Assembly: GCA_035505975.1 (NCBI GenBank)
Contig: DATJQJ010000047.1
Span: 62,001 to 126,000 of the forward strand
DNA: 64,000 nt
Reading direction: 5' to 3'
Origin: CAIKOD01 sp035505975
GTDB lineage: Archaea > Halobacteriota > Methanomicrobia > Methanomicrobiales > Methanospirillaceae
Position numbers and translations under genes: made by a program. Shown one piece after another: positions 1 through 7,910 of this stretch (position 1 is the first letter of the stretch; every line of letters starts with the position of its first letter). Under the pieces are notes generated by a model, which was not told the DNA's origin, did no database searches, and saw only the letters and a program-made list of their open reading frames with translations.

Positions 1-207
1 CCAAAGCATCCGGAATACCGCAAGCCAGATGAAAAACAGAAGGCCCCAGAAAAAGGCACCGATCAGGTTCAACTGGAAGAATGCTACATTTCCGATAATA
101 ACCGGAAGAATGTGTAACATCTGAAGCGTGTAAATCAATGCATTGATCGCACCGAGAACTGCAAGAATAGCAAGTATCGTTACTCCGACTGGTCGTTGTT
201 TTGTCAA
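1..207 (-). CDS. membrane protein, N-terminal part (runs off window)
   Basis: The first 69 codons are visible; the rest lies beyond the left edge. The frame starts at TTG with GGAGTGA eight bases upstream. It reads a short basic N-terminus (TKQRPVG) followed by two hydrophobic stretches separated by a short polar link, so it is an integral membrane protein. The RP-x-GVTILAIL start is common in small methanogen multi-spanning membrane proteins of unknown function; I do not recognise a named family. A GTG start in another frame is also open but reads non-hydrophobic, cysteine-rich sequence and is unlikely. Confidence 0.6.
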   Translation of the reverse strand, partial: MTKQRPVGVTILAILAVLGAINALIYTLQMLHILPVIIGNVAFFQLNLIGAFFWGLLFFIWLAVFRMLW

Positions 208-407
208 AATCACTCACTCCATGAGTACCAGTTATTGAGTGCAGGACTATTAAGGTATAACGGCCACGATTTCTGAACAGGTAAAAAAAATGAATGGTAA
301 AATCCCTGTTATCTCCAGGTCGCCACAACGTCAGGCAACCTCATATCGTGCAGGGGGATCTCCATAAATAACCATGTTAATATCCTATTATTGCAATAAT
401 TTAATGG

Positions 408-593
408 ATGAAATCACGTCACCACGAATCCACCCCGGTCCCTGTATGTCCTACCTGCAAGGAGAATTATCCCCGTGAAGAGACCCCGAGTGGTATCTGC
501 CACAAATGCCAGGTAAAAATCGGTGTAATTATCCTCATTATCATGGTAATAACATCAGGGATGGTATTTTTCGGCATCATCGGCTGGTGGTAG
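408..593 (+). CDS. small zinc-ribbon membrane protein
   Basis: A 61-residue protein with a CPTC (residues 14-17) and CHKC (31-34) pair, which makes a minimal zinc ribbon, followed by one transmembrane helix (about 37-60) ending in GWW. A TATA-like element (TTAATATCC, 378-386) lies about 26 bases upstream of the ATG, so the mRNA is probably leaderless. Small zinc-ribbon/TM proteins of this type are frequent in Methanomicrobiales. Function is unknown. The paired cysteines and hydrophobic tail make it more likely real than chance. Confidence 0.65.
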   Translation: MKSRHHESTPVPVCPTCKENYPREETPSGICHKCQVKIGVIILIIMVITSGMVFFGIIGWW

Positions 594-862
594 GACTTAT
601 TATTTTTCCTAAAGCCACTATTTTTGTATTTAAAATCTTTTCACCGGTTCTGCACAATCTTTTTCCCGGCCTGATCAATCCCGGGTGGTGGACGATTACC
701 GGAAAAATCGTCACACCGGTGCGGCCATAATCCAACCGCAACGAAGGTACCTCATTCCAGGAAATGAACCAACAGGTAAAATGCAGCCTTGCCATGGCTG
801 AAAGTAAGTGCCTGGCGCCCAAGACAATCCCGGTAAAAGAAAGAAAAAAAAGTGGATCTGTT

Positions 863-2482
863 TTACGCAGCCTTTGGCGGTTCCCGGTCGTTCTTTCTTT
901 GCATTACAACATACACAATAACGACAATCACGCAAATCACGGCAATTGCACCTACAATAAGCCAGGTGCTGCTGATCCCTGATGGACCGGGCGAGGAAAC
1001 AGGTGTCAGGGCCGCATCGATCTGGATGTCCTGACCGGCGGTCACCTTTCCGGATGTGGTGTAGGGCACATACCCGTCAAGCTTAATGGTAACTGTGTAG
1101 GTCTGCGAAGAATCGATGGGAACGTTCTGGAATGACAGCGGAGTAATACCTTTGTAGACATTATTGATATAAACATCGGCGCCGCTCGGGTCGGAACTAA
1201 TCTCTGCACTTGCCGTTTGTGGCGGGGTGCCCGAGGGGGTCAGCGATGCTGAGATCTGTGCAGTGGTTCCTGCTACAATTGTTGTTGTTGTCGAATAGTC
1301 AAGGTACCCGGATTTCTTCATCACGACGTTGTATGTCCCGGGTATCAGCCCGGTAATATCAAGTGGCCCGGAGCTGACGGTGGTCCCCTGGTAATTCGAG
1401 TTAAGGTACACTGCAGCTCCCGGGGGGGTCGATCTGACCTGGAGGTCCCCGGTTGTCGGGTTTGAAACAGGAGTAAGCGTGGCGGTCATGTACGTTGTCT
1501 GCCCGTAATTAACCGCCATATTGCTCGTCCATGTCTGGTAGCCGGCTTCTTTAAGTGATACCGTGTGGGTGCCGACGGAAAGTTCACCGACGATAAGGTT
1601 GGTCATGCCCTTAAAGATACCGTCCACGTATACGCTGGCCCCTTTTGGGATGGAAGAGATGGATATTGCGCCGGTCTGCGTATTCGGTGTCAGCGACGCA
1701 TAGACATTGCTGGTGCTGCCGGAATTGACCTGGATACTGGTCGAGTAAGGCTGGTAACCTGCAGCCGATACCTGGACTGTGTGCCACCCGGTTGAAACCG
1801 TGTAAAATGTTCCGGGAGTCACGACCTGGTCGTACCCGTTATCGAGGACGGCAGATGCACCTGACGGGTTGGAAGTCACGTAGATGTTTCCCGTCTGGAC
1901 AACCGGTGCAAGAGTGGCGTAGACATTAATTGTCTGGCCGGACTGCGGGTTGCCGGAATAGGACTGAGTCCATGTCTGGTAGCCTGGTTTGGCAACGCTG
2001 ATAACATGTCCGGGTGTCCCGGTCGTACTTACTGTCACCGTGACCGGGACAGTGCCATAATTCTGGTTATCGAATGATACCGTTGCCCCGGGTTGATTTG
2101 CGTTAATATAATAATACCCCTGATCCCCGCCTATCGGGGTAGCAGGAAGGGTAACCGGTGTCGGGATGAGAACTGCCACCACGGATATATGTTGTCCTGC
2201 GGCCGGATTTCCGGAGTAATACTGACTCCAGGGCTGAAACCCGGCTTTGTTCACGGTAATCGTGTGGCCAGGCGGACCGGTGACTAAGACTGATGCGGTC
2301 GTTGGAGTCGTCCCGACCGGGGTCGCATCTACGGCAGCATTCCCGCCAATTGGTGTGGACGTGATGTCATAATATCCGATATCCCCGCCGATGGGCTGGG
2401 ATACACTCAGATTATCATCAGCACACACGAGAGTGCTGACGACCATGGCAGCAACAATCATTAGCAGCAGCATTCTTTTCAT
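863..2482 (-). CDS. PEGA-repeat surface protein with C-terminal membrane anchor
   Basis: A 539-residue secreted protein. I take the start as the ATG of MKRMLLL, which gives a normal signal peptide (cut near VCA-DD); an upstream GTG is possible. The mature part holds about six to seven tandem PEGA-type beta domains of roughly 70 residues. These show the repeating pattern G-x-I-x-V-x-S-x-P-x-GA-x-V-Y-[IL]-[DN]-N, G-x-T-P, then GYxxW/Y and a Thr/Ser-rich end. A single TM helix (GAIAVICVIVVIVYVV) and a short basic tail anchor it. PEGA domains are thought to be cell-surface structural or binding modules. It stands alone, convergent to nothing obvious. Confidence 0.85.
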   Translation of the reverse strand: MKRMLLLMIVAAMVVSTLVCADDNLSVSQPIGGDIGYYDITSTPIGGNAAVDATPVGTTPTTASVLVTGPPGHTITVNKAGFQPWSQYYSGNPAAGQHISVVAVLIPTPVTLPATPIGGDQGYYYINANQPGATVSFDNQNYGTVPVTVTVSTTGTPGHVISVAKPGYQTWTQSYSGNPQSGQTINVYATLAPVVQTGNIYVTSNPSGASAVLDNGYDQVVTPGTFYTVSTGWHTVQVSAAGYQPYSTSIQVNSGSTSNVYASLTPNTQTGAISISSIPKGASVYVDGIFKGMTNLIVGELSVGTHTVSLKEAGYQTWTSNMAVNYGQTTYMTATLTPVSNPTTGDLQVRSTPPGAAVYLNSNYQGTTVSSGPLDITGLIPGTYNVVMKKSGYLDYSTTTTIVAGTTAQISASLTPSGTPPQTASAEISSDPSGADVYINNVYKGITPLSFQNVPIDSSQTYTVTIKLDGYVPYTTSGKVTAGQDIQIDAALTPVSSPGPSGISSTWLIVGAIAVICVIVVIVYVVMQRKNDREPPKAA

Positions 2483-2717
2483 GATCTTCACGATAGGATA
2501 CACTCAATAACAGAATATAAAAAAGAATCGAAAGCCCTTTTCGGAGACCCAATGTTTCAATAACCAGAATAACTGCTCCCGGACCTCATACTGACTGAAT
2601 AATCCGGGGTACCGGTAAACCTGGAATATACGAGGTAACAGCCATGAAACATTCTGTCGGTCCGTGTCTCCGATGAGCAGATGATCTGATGAAACACAGG
2701 AAAAAATACGATATTTA

Positions 2718-3995
2718 TCAAGCTGCCTTGAAATTGAGCAACGTGATACCGGATGAATCTGAAAGCGTCATTGAATCCCCATAAAGGTTGAATTTCCCCG
2801 ACTTCTCCAGCAGATTGATATAGGCGGTCTCCTGGGCCATCACGTCCGGTGCACAGGCCATTTTCGTTGTCGAAACCGGACTGACCGTGATGCTCAGGCC
2901 CGTAACCGTATAGGAGGTGATGTACTGGTTGCAGCCGGCCGAACCAGAAAGGTTACCGGTTTTGGCAAACATTGCAGTAACCGGGGCGTCAGCGAGCACT
3001 GGGATCGTGCCGCCCATACCATCGGAAAATGATTTCAATTCCCAGGTGCCCACAATGGTTTTCGGGGTCGTTACCGGTGTGACCGTCGGCGCTGATGTCA
3101 CCGTGGTGTTCCCGCGGTTGAAAATTAATATCTTGTCCCCGAGTGCATTGAAAATCGTCAACTGATTGCCATTGACTTCATAGCTGTTCGCCCGTGTGAG
3201 GAGAGCCTGGTACTGCGTTTCCTGTCCTGTCAGGTTAGGATCGCATCCCGATTTGCTGCCGGTGACCTGTGAGATACCGATGTTCTGATTGTTCAGGGTG
3301 TAACTCCCTGAATACGGGTTGCAGCCCGAAAACCCGTTAATCTGACCTCCGGGGGTGAAGACCACCGTGATCGAGCTGCCCGGAAGGACCGTTCCAAGTC
3401 CGTTGTTCCCGTTATTATAGGTCACGAGGTCCCACGAACCGACGATGGGAGGTTGCGAAGAGACTGTTGCGACGGGAGTGGACACCGGGTTCTTGTATGC
3501 GAGGACCAGTGTGCCCATCGAGTCGTAGAAGAGCATCGTGTCGCCGGATACGGTATAGGTCGCTGCCGTGGAAAGCAGGGTCAGATAACTGTTCTCCTGG
3601 TCCATGACGGCGGGAGCACATGCCATCAGGGTTGTCATGCCGGGTGTCACTTTTATCGTTGACCCGGTCGCGGCATAGGTGGCAGTATACTGGTTGCATC
3701 CCGAAGACCCGGTTACCTGCCCGTCTGCTCTGAAAAGGGCGGTGACCGGTTGATCGCCAACAACATAGGTCGTGCCACCTTTTCCGTTGCTATAGGAGAA
3801 AAGACGCCAGGTGATTCCGGTGGGAAAAGAAGATGGCACAGGAGAAACCGCAATCGTCGTCCCGACCGGGGTAACTACCGGGGAAGGGGCTCCGGTCTGC
3901 CCGGGAGGGTTCTGGGTCTGGGCAGGCTGGGTGCATCCCGAAACGATGATCATACCGAAAAGAATTGCGCTTAACAGCGCAAGCAGCTTATTCAT
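2718..3995 (-). CDS. lipoprotein with three META (HslJ-like) domains
   Basis: A 425-residue protein starting MNKLLALLSAILFG with a lipobox VSGC (Cys21), so it is probably lipid-anchored on the outer face of the membrane. Three homologous META domains follow (about 60-170, 185-295 and 310-425). Each has the W-x-L-x-S-[YF] opening, the G-[CS]-[SA]-GCN-x-Y core and a second cysteine in MACAP or GCDP. They are separated by Thr/Pro/Val-rich linkers. META domains occur in bacterial HslJ (novobiocin and heat-related lipoprotein); the role in archaea is unknown. The start five codons upstream is less signal-like. Confidence 0.85.
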   Translation of the reverse strand: MNKLLALLSAILFGMIIVSGCTQPAQTQNPPGQTGAPSPVVTPVGTTIAVSPVPSSFPTGITWRLFSYSNGKGGTTYVVGDQPVTALFRADGQVTGSSGCNQYTATYAATGSTIKVTPGMTTLMACAPAVMDQENSYLTLLSTAATYTVSGDTMLFYDSMGTLVLAYKNPVSTPVATVSSQPPIVGSWDLVTYNNGNNGLGTVLPGSSITVVFTPGGQINGFSGCNPYSGSYTLNNQNIGISQVTGSKSGCDPNLTGQETQYQALLTRANSYEVNGNQLTIFNALGDKILIFNRGNTTVTSAPTVTPVTTPKTIVGTWELKSFSDGMGGTIPVLADAPVTAMFAKTGNLSGSAGCNQYITSYTVTGLSITVSPVSTTKMACAPDVMAQETAYINLLEKSGKFNLYGDSMTLSDSSGITLLNFKAA

Positions 3996-4125
3996 AAACA
4001 AATAGATCAATTTTTCTTTTAATAAACCTGCCGCATCCCGATCGTATAAATACGATTTCCCTTACCCCATTTGCCTGTTTTAAGGGTAATTCCAGGACTT
4101 GAATCGGTGCAGGAATTACAAAAAG

Positions 4126-4132
4126 TTATATA
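4126..4132 (+). promoter_or_regulatory. TATA box of the coiled-coil/RCK_C operon
   Basis: TTATATA centred about 28 bases before the ATG at 4157, preceded by an A-rich stretch (BRE-like). The spacing predicts a leaderless mRNA starting at or next to the first codon of the operon. No ribosome binding site precedes that ATG, which fits. Confidence 0.6.
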
Positions 4133-4156
4133 CTCTATTACAGTATTACTCTCACC

Positions 4157-4831
4157 ATGGATGAAATCGAGTTGGTAGCTCAAAAAAGGGCATTTCCAAG
4201 CCGTGGAAGGGCCCGGATTAATGCAGAAATCCTCGAAGCTGTTGGCATCGAGGCAGGAGCTGACATAGAGATCAGAATCCCCGAAACTGAAAAATGGATA
4301 ACCGCAACTGCATTTGCCGATTCACTGGTCGATTCAGGCCACATTCGCCTGAGTGAGGAGGATCTGAAAGCCCTCGGTGCAGAGGCCGGGACGAAACTCC
4401 GCATAAGGAGAAAGACCCCGCTTGCTGAGAATATAACAACAAAAATCTCGGGTGCCGGGGAAGCGATAAAAACAGCATCGCCTGAGTCCATTAAGGCCGG
4501 GGCTGCCGGCGCTGCAGCAAGTGTCAGTGCGGCATTCGGGAGCGTATACGAACGGGCAAAGCAGGCTCTCAAACCCTCAGATGCAGCGGCCCTGGATAAA
4601 GCACTGAAAGCGAACCAGGGTGAAGTCCGAGCCGTAGTTGTCCCGGAAGGAAAAGAAATCCGCCCGCTTTCGACGATCGATTTACCCGAGGGGGTTGTTC
4701 TCGCAGCGGTCCAGAGAGGGGACTCGATCCAGACGACCAATCCTTCATTCCTGCTCCTCACCGGCGACATCGTCTATCTCGTGGGTGATAGTACCCTCCT
4801 CGATGAATCTTCCAAGGTAATCGGAGGATAA
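4157..4831 (+). CDS. double-psi-barrel (CDC48-N/AbrB-like) + RCK_C domain protein
   Basis: A 224-residue soluble protein that opens the six-gene operon. Residues 1-90 hold two short beta units (GRARINAEILEAVGIEAG and HIRLSEEDLKALGAEAG) that look like the N-terminal double-psi barrel of CDC48/VAT or an AbrB-type fold. Residues 95-150 are an Ala-rich helical linker. Residues about 150-224 resemble an RCK_C/TrkA_C domain (GDSIQTTNPSFLLLTGDIVYLVGD), the small ligand-binding module of K+ channel and transporter regulators. There is no Rossmann RCK_N domain and no transporter gene next to it. The next gene begins one base after the stop. The domain calls are by eye. Confidence 0.75.
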   Translation: MDEIELVAQKRAFPSRGRARINAEILEAVGIEAGADIEIRIPETEKWITATAFADSLVDSGHIRLSEEDLKALGAEAGTKLRIRRKTPLAENITTKISGAGEAIKTASPESIKAGAAGAAASVSAAFGSVYERAKQALKPSDAAALDKALKANQGEVRAVVVPEGKEIRPLSTIDLPEGVVLAAVQRGDSIQTTNPSFLLLTGDIVYLVGDSTLLDESSKVIGG

Positions 4832-4832
4832 G

Positions 4833-5225
4833 ATGGACCTGGCAGGTTACACCTTACCCGACTGGTTCGTCCTTGCTGTTATCCTTATTATTGCGCTTAT
4901 CCTGGTATTGATCGTCATATGGGCGATTCGCAGGAGTCACAGTAGCGTGCGGAAGATGGAGATCGAGGTCGAGAAGCAGAAGCTTGACCTTCTTGCAAAA
5001 GACCTGGATACCAGAGCAAAGGAACATCCGTTCACGAAACTTTCTACAGAGCAGATCCAGTCGATAAGGACTCTCGAAGATGAAAACGAACTGCTGGAAC
5101 TGAACAATTATCATAAGGAGAAAATCGTTGAATCGAGGCTCCGGATGCTTGAGAACCTGGTCAGGCAGGCAAAACTCGAACGGATGATCCTCAAACTTGA
5201 CCTTGAAGAAAAGAAGGTGAAATAG
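4833..5225 (+). CDS. membrane-anchored coiled-coil protein
   Basis: A 130-residue protein, second in the operon. One N-terminal TM helix (about 10-32, FVLAVILIIALILVLIVIWA) is followed by basic residues and then a long heptad-rich coiled coil (about 40-130) full of Lys, Glu and Leu. By the positive-inside rule the coil should be cytoplasmic. It starts one base after the upstream stop and ends directly next to the ATG of the next gene (TAG-ATG), so translation is coupled. No family recognised. It lacks the YxDxx..EW motif of the next three proteins. Confidence 0.8.
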   Translation: MDLAGYTLPDWFVLAVILIIALILVLIVIWAIRRSHSSVRKMEIEVEKQKLDLLAKDLDTRAKEHPFTKLSTEQIQSIRTLEDENELLELNNYHKEKIVESRLRMLENLVRQAKLERMILKLDLEEKKVK

Positions 5226-5531
5226 ATGTCCGAATATGCAGAAGGAACTGTTGGCGAGCAGGAGTCATTCTGGGGAAATTTGCCCGATGTCGGGGGGTAT
5301 CTCAGTAACAAACTACCGACAATGGACAAGTCCCTTGATACCTACTTCGATAAAAACATGGAAGCAATCATCGAGGAATGGGGGCTTCTTGTTGAAAACG
5401 ACCTCCTGAACCTCGAACGGAAAGTGAACAAGGTTACCGAGCAGGTCAACCAGTTATACAAGCAGAAGACCATTTTGTCAGACAGGGCGGCAAAGCTCGA
5501 TACCCTTATTTCGAAACTGGAGGGACATTGA
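5226..5531 (+). CDS. soluble coiled-coil protein with YFDKN..EEW motif
   Basis: A 101-residue soluble protein. A short acidic N-terminus leads to the motif LDTYFDKNMEAIIEEW (about residues 37-52), then a coiled coil to the C-terminus. The motif recurs in the next two genes, so the three are paralogous over about 60 residues. No signal peptide or TM helix. Its ATG abuts the previous stop and its own stop overlaps the spacing to the next ATG by one base, so it belongs to the same transcript. Function unknown. Confidence 0.8.
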   Translation: MSEYAEGTVGEQESFWGNLPDVGGYLSNKLPTMDKSLDTYFDKNMEAIIEEWGLLVENDLLNLERKVNKVTEQVNQLYKQKTILSDRAAKLDTLISKLEGH

Positions 5532-5532
5532 G

Positions 5533-5751
5533 ATGATGGACCGATATATGAACACCTATATCGACAGGAGGATGCAGGTCCTCGTCGAGGAATGGCAACT
5601 AGCGTCCAGGAACGATATCGCCGCTTTTGAGAGGCGTCTCACCACACTTTCCAATGAAGCCACGCGACTCGCCGGGGTTGAAAAGAGTGTGGAGTCAAAA
5701 CTGGCTTCGCTTGAAGAGAGGGCCAGAAAACTGGAGGCGAAGAAAAGATGA
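5533..5751 (+). CDS. soluble coiled-coil protein with YIDRR..EEW motif
   Basis: A 72-residue protein consisting almost only of the shared motif (MNTYIDRRMQVLVEEW, residues about 6-21) and a following basic coiled coil ending in KKR. Two adjacent ATGs (5533, 5536) could serve as start. It is the minimal form of the paralogous unit. Its last codons overlap the start of the next gene (ATGA). Function unknown; a self-assembling or adaptor role is suggested only by the coil. Confidence 0.75.
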   Translation: MMDRYMNTYIDRRMQVLVEEWQLASRNDIAAFERRLTTLSNEATRLAGVEKSVESKLASLEERARKLEAKKR

Positions 5752-6092
5752 CAATCCTCGAGGCAATTCTTACAATCCTCCTTATTGCCGTGATCGTTAT
5801 TGCCATCTATTTCTATTTCAAAGGATCAAAAGGAAAATTGTCGATAACGAGCCCTGTCGAGAGCCGGGTCGACGAGTACCTGGATCGCCGTTTCGAGTCG
5901 ATGGTAACTGAATGGGCAATGGTAAGGACACCTGCCGTAAACAGGTTCAAAGCACAACATGAACCTGTCCTGGACGAGAACGAGGCTAAAGTGTCGGAAA
6001 TACAGGCATTCGAACGTGAGATCAATAATACGCTTTCAGGGATGGAGGACAGGCTTGACCATCTGGAAAAAGAGCTCTCCCAAATCAAATGA
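5748..6092 (+). CDS. membrane-anchored coiled-coil protein with YLDRR..TEW motif
   Basis: A 114-residue protein with an N-terminal TM helix (about 3-24, ILEAILTILLIAVIVIAIYF), a short linker, the shared motif VDEYLDRRFESMVTEW (about 42-57) and a C-terminal coiled coil. It is the membrane-bound version of the two soluble paralogues before it. ATGA overlap with the preceding gene and a 38-base overlap with the next one show tight coupling. Confidence 0.8.
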   Translation: MTILEAILTILLIAVIVIAIYFYFKGSKGKLSITSPVESRVDEYLDRRFESMVTEWAMVRTPAVNRFKAQHEPVLDENEAKVSEIQAFEREINNTLSGMEDRLDHLEKELSQIK

Positions 6093-6369
6093 CCTTCCGG
6101 TTCCACCGCCACCGCCTGAAAAACCAAGTCTCTATGTTCTGTTGAAGAAGGAGGTCGTTCCACTCAGGAAACAGGGTGAAGCTCCCGCAAAAGTACCGGC
6201 AAGTTTTGGCCGGTTTTTTTGCGACCTGTGTAACTCCCAGGTCCCTGTGGAAGAACTCCGGCAGTGCAGCATATGCGGAAAGTGGGCCTGCGGTAACTGC
6301 TGGAGTAAGGAGTATTACCTGTGCAGTTCATGTCAGGGGATAGCAAAGATGCTTGAAACGAAGACCTGA
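6055..6369 (+). CDS. eight-cysteine zinc-finger protein closing the operon
   Basis: I place the start at TTG 6055, inside the end of the previous gene, because GGAGG (6044-6048) lies six bases upstream; an ATG further up reads the wrong frame of the neighbour. The 104-residue product has a Pro-rich linker (PVPPPPPEKP) and then four CxxC knuckles (CDLC, CSIC, CGNC, CSSC) spaced as in cross-brace zinc fingers of the RING/FYVE/B-box kind. There is no TM helix. It may bind proteins or nucleic acid; no E2 or ubiquitin-like partner is visible. The fold assignment is inference. Confidence 0.7.
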   Translation: MTIWKKSSPKSNDLPVPPPPPEKPSLYVLLKKEVVPLRKQGEAPAKVPASFGRFFCDLCNSQVPVEELRQCSICGKWACGNCWSKEYYLCSSCQGIAKMLETKT

Positions 6370-6538
6370 TTATTGCGGTTTTGCAAGGTCTTGTTCGCAA
6401 TCTTAAATTTTTTTTTCCTTTTCATGATACCCGACCATAAAAAGTACTTATAGATAGTCTTTTTTAACGATTGGGAGAATTTCCGGTTCTTTTGGCTTTG
6501 TTGACACCCTATATTTTCACCGCATTTTCATATGCATA

Positions 6539-6775
6539 CGTTCTTCATTTCTGATGAATTGAAATGAATTTGAGACTTTCTGACGCTCCAGGGGCTCCGC
6601 CCCGCCGCTGTGGCGACCCCGGTTGGGATAGTGACCGCACAAGAACCAATCAATTCTCAATCCAGATTGACCCTGCCCTCTGACTATCCTGCCGGGTGAG
6701 AGACAGGGTGAGGATGAAACCCGCTCCTGTTGAAGTGATAACTAATTATACATGAGGATGTCAACAGAGCGGTTC
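6539..6775 (+). repeat. dispersed repeat, copy A
   Basis: A non-coding stretch with a GC-rich core at 6582-6625 (GACGCTCCAGGGGC, CGCCGCTGTGG, CGACCCCGGTTG) followed by about 130 bases ending near CTCCTGTTGAAG (6724-6735). The 44-base core recurs almost identically at 21982-22025. The longer unit recurs, diverged, at 60441-60640 and in inverted orientation at 6803-6962. The core can fold: GGGGC-TCC-GCCCC. It may be a degenerate mobile unit or a structured RNA gene. Confidence 0.7.
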
Positions 6776-6802
6776 TTTTTGAAATTCTCTTTTATTAAAC
6801 TA

Positions 6803-6962
6803 TATCACAATGCCAGGAGGGGTTTCACTTCCTCTCTGTCTCATCCCCTTCAGGATAGTTACCGGGCTGGATTGTTCCAGGACAGGTAATGTGTCAATTG
6901 CTTTCTGTCCCGATCGCAACCTGAGCCACCCGCCGGCTTTGGGGCAGAGCCCGGGGAGCGTC
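6803..6962 (-). repeat. dispersed repeat, copy B (inverted partner of A)
   Basis: Read on the minus strand, this region follows copy A in order: GACGCTCCCCGGGCTC, CTCAGGTTGCGATCGGGAC, then AACTATCCTGAAGGGGATGA and GAAACCCCTCCTGG against A's GACTATCCTGCCGGGTGAGA and GAAACCCGCTCCTG. Copies A and B thus form a long imperfect inverted pair with their 3' ends facing each other around 6776-6802. A 61-codon open frame here is a by-product of the repeat. Confidence 0.6.
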
Positions 6963-7123
6963 GGATTATACGAGTAAATCAGCACATGAAAAGACGCTCA
7001 TATACAGGATTTCAAGATGCCGGATTTTCCTCTCATCATCCGGGTGGAAGTCCCCATAGGCTTCCCGAATATTGAACACAATACATAAATAGTAAAATTT
7101 CAGAGCATATAGTTGGTAATTGT

Positions 7124-7678
7124 ATGACAGATGTAGCAACGCAGGGTCAGGTAACTGACCTCAAATGGGGATCATTCGTTCTCCTCGGATTATTGGCAAT
7201 CGTGTTCGGGTTGCTTATTGCATTTTTCCCAGGGATTTCCACCACCATTTTGATCGAGCTTATCGGGATATTCATCATAATTCTCTCATTCGGGGTAATT
7301 ATGTTGTCCGCAACAGCCCCCGGAGGACTGAAGGGTTCGATCCTTCTTGCAATTCTCGGTGTAATCGGATTCTTCTTCGGGATTGCAACGATCCTTTCAC
7401 CGTACGTAATGGGAAAGGTAATCTTCTTCCTTGCAGGAATAGCCCTGTTCATCGGCGGTATCATCGGACTTGTACTTGCCATCTCCGAAAAACAGATGAC
7501 ACACCGTGGACTCTTTGCACTCCAGGCGATCCTCTCGTTAATTCTTGGTATCCTGATCATGGCAGGACCTGTTATCGGAGCGGCATTACTGGTCATTATT
7601 ATCGGGGCTTACTTCGTCATATGGGGGATCATCAGTGTCATCATGGGCGGTCTTATCATGATGGCAAAAAAGGCCTGA
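7124..7678 (+). CDS. HdeD-family (DUF308) membrane protein
   Basis: A 184-residue protein with six hydrophobic helices after a short polar N-terminus. The pattern (GLLAIVFGLLIAFFPG, a Gly-rich helix pair, then a second set with ILSLILGILIMAGP) is the duplicated three-helix layout of DUF308/HdeD proteins. E. coli HdeD is linked to acid stress; the archaeal role is unknown. A TATA-like ACATAAATAG lies about 37 bases before the ATG. A similar gene follows at 7911, separated by an AT-rich, T-rich gap. Confidence 0.85.
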   Translation: MTDVATQGQVTDLKWGSFVLLGLLAIVFGLLIAFFPGISTTILIELIGIFIIILSFGVIMLSATAPGGLKGSILLAILGVIGFFFGIATILSPYVMGKVIFFLAGIALFIGGIIGLVLAISEKQMTHRGLFALQAILSLILGILIMAGPVIGAALLVIIIGAYFVIWGIISVIMGGLIMMAKKA

Positions 7679-7910
7679 TGGCAGCCTGAAATTCTTAATA
7701 TTTCTTTATTTTTAATAAATAAATTAAAATGTGTGGTATTTTTAATCCCCTCCTGCACTGCACCCAAACGAATTAATCAGCCGCATCCGGAGAGAAATGA
7801 GCTGTTTATAAATGCTGGTACGGGATATTGTTAATCGGGTCGATGACTCACAGGAATGAAATCATAGTGTTTCTCAAAGTGGGAATATTCCAGGAACAGG
7901 TGATGATGAT

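Noticed and set aside
6800..6985. 61-codon open frame on the minus strand
   Set aside because: It coincides with repeat copy B and reads the repeat sequence; no start signal or protein similarity.
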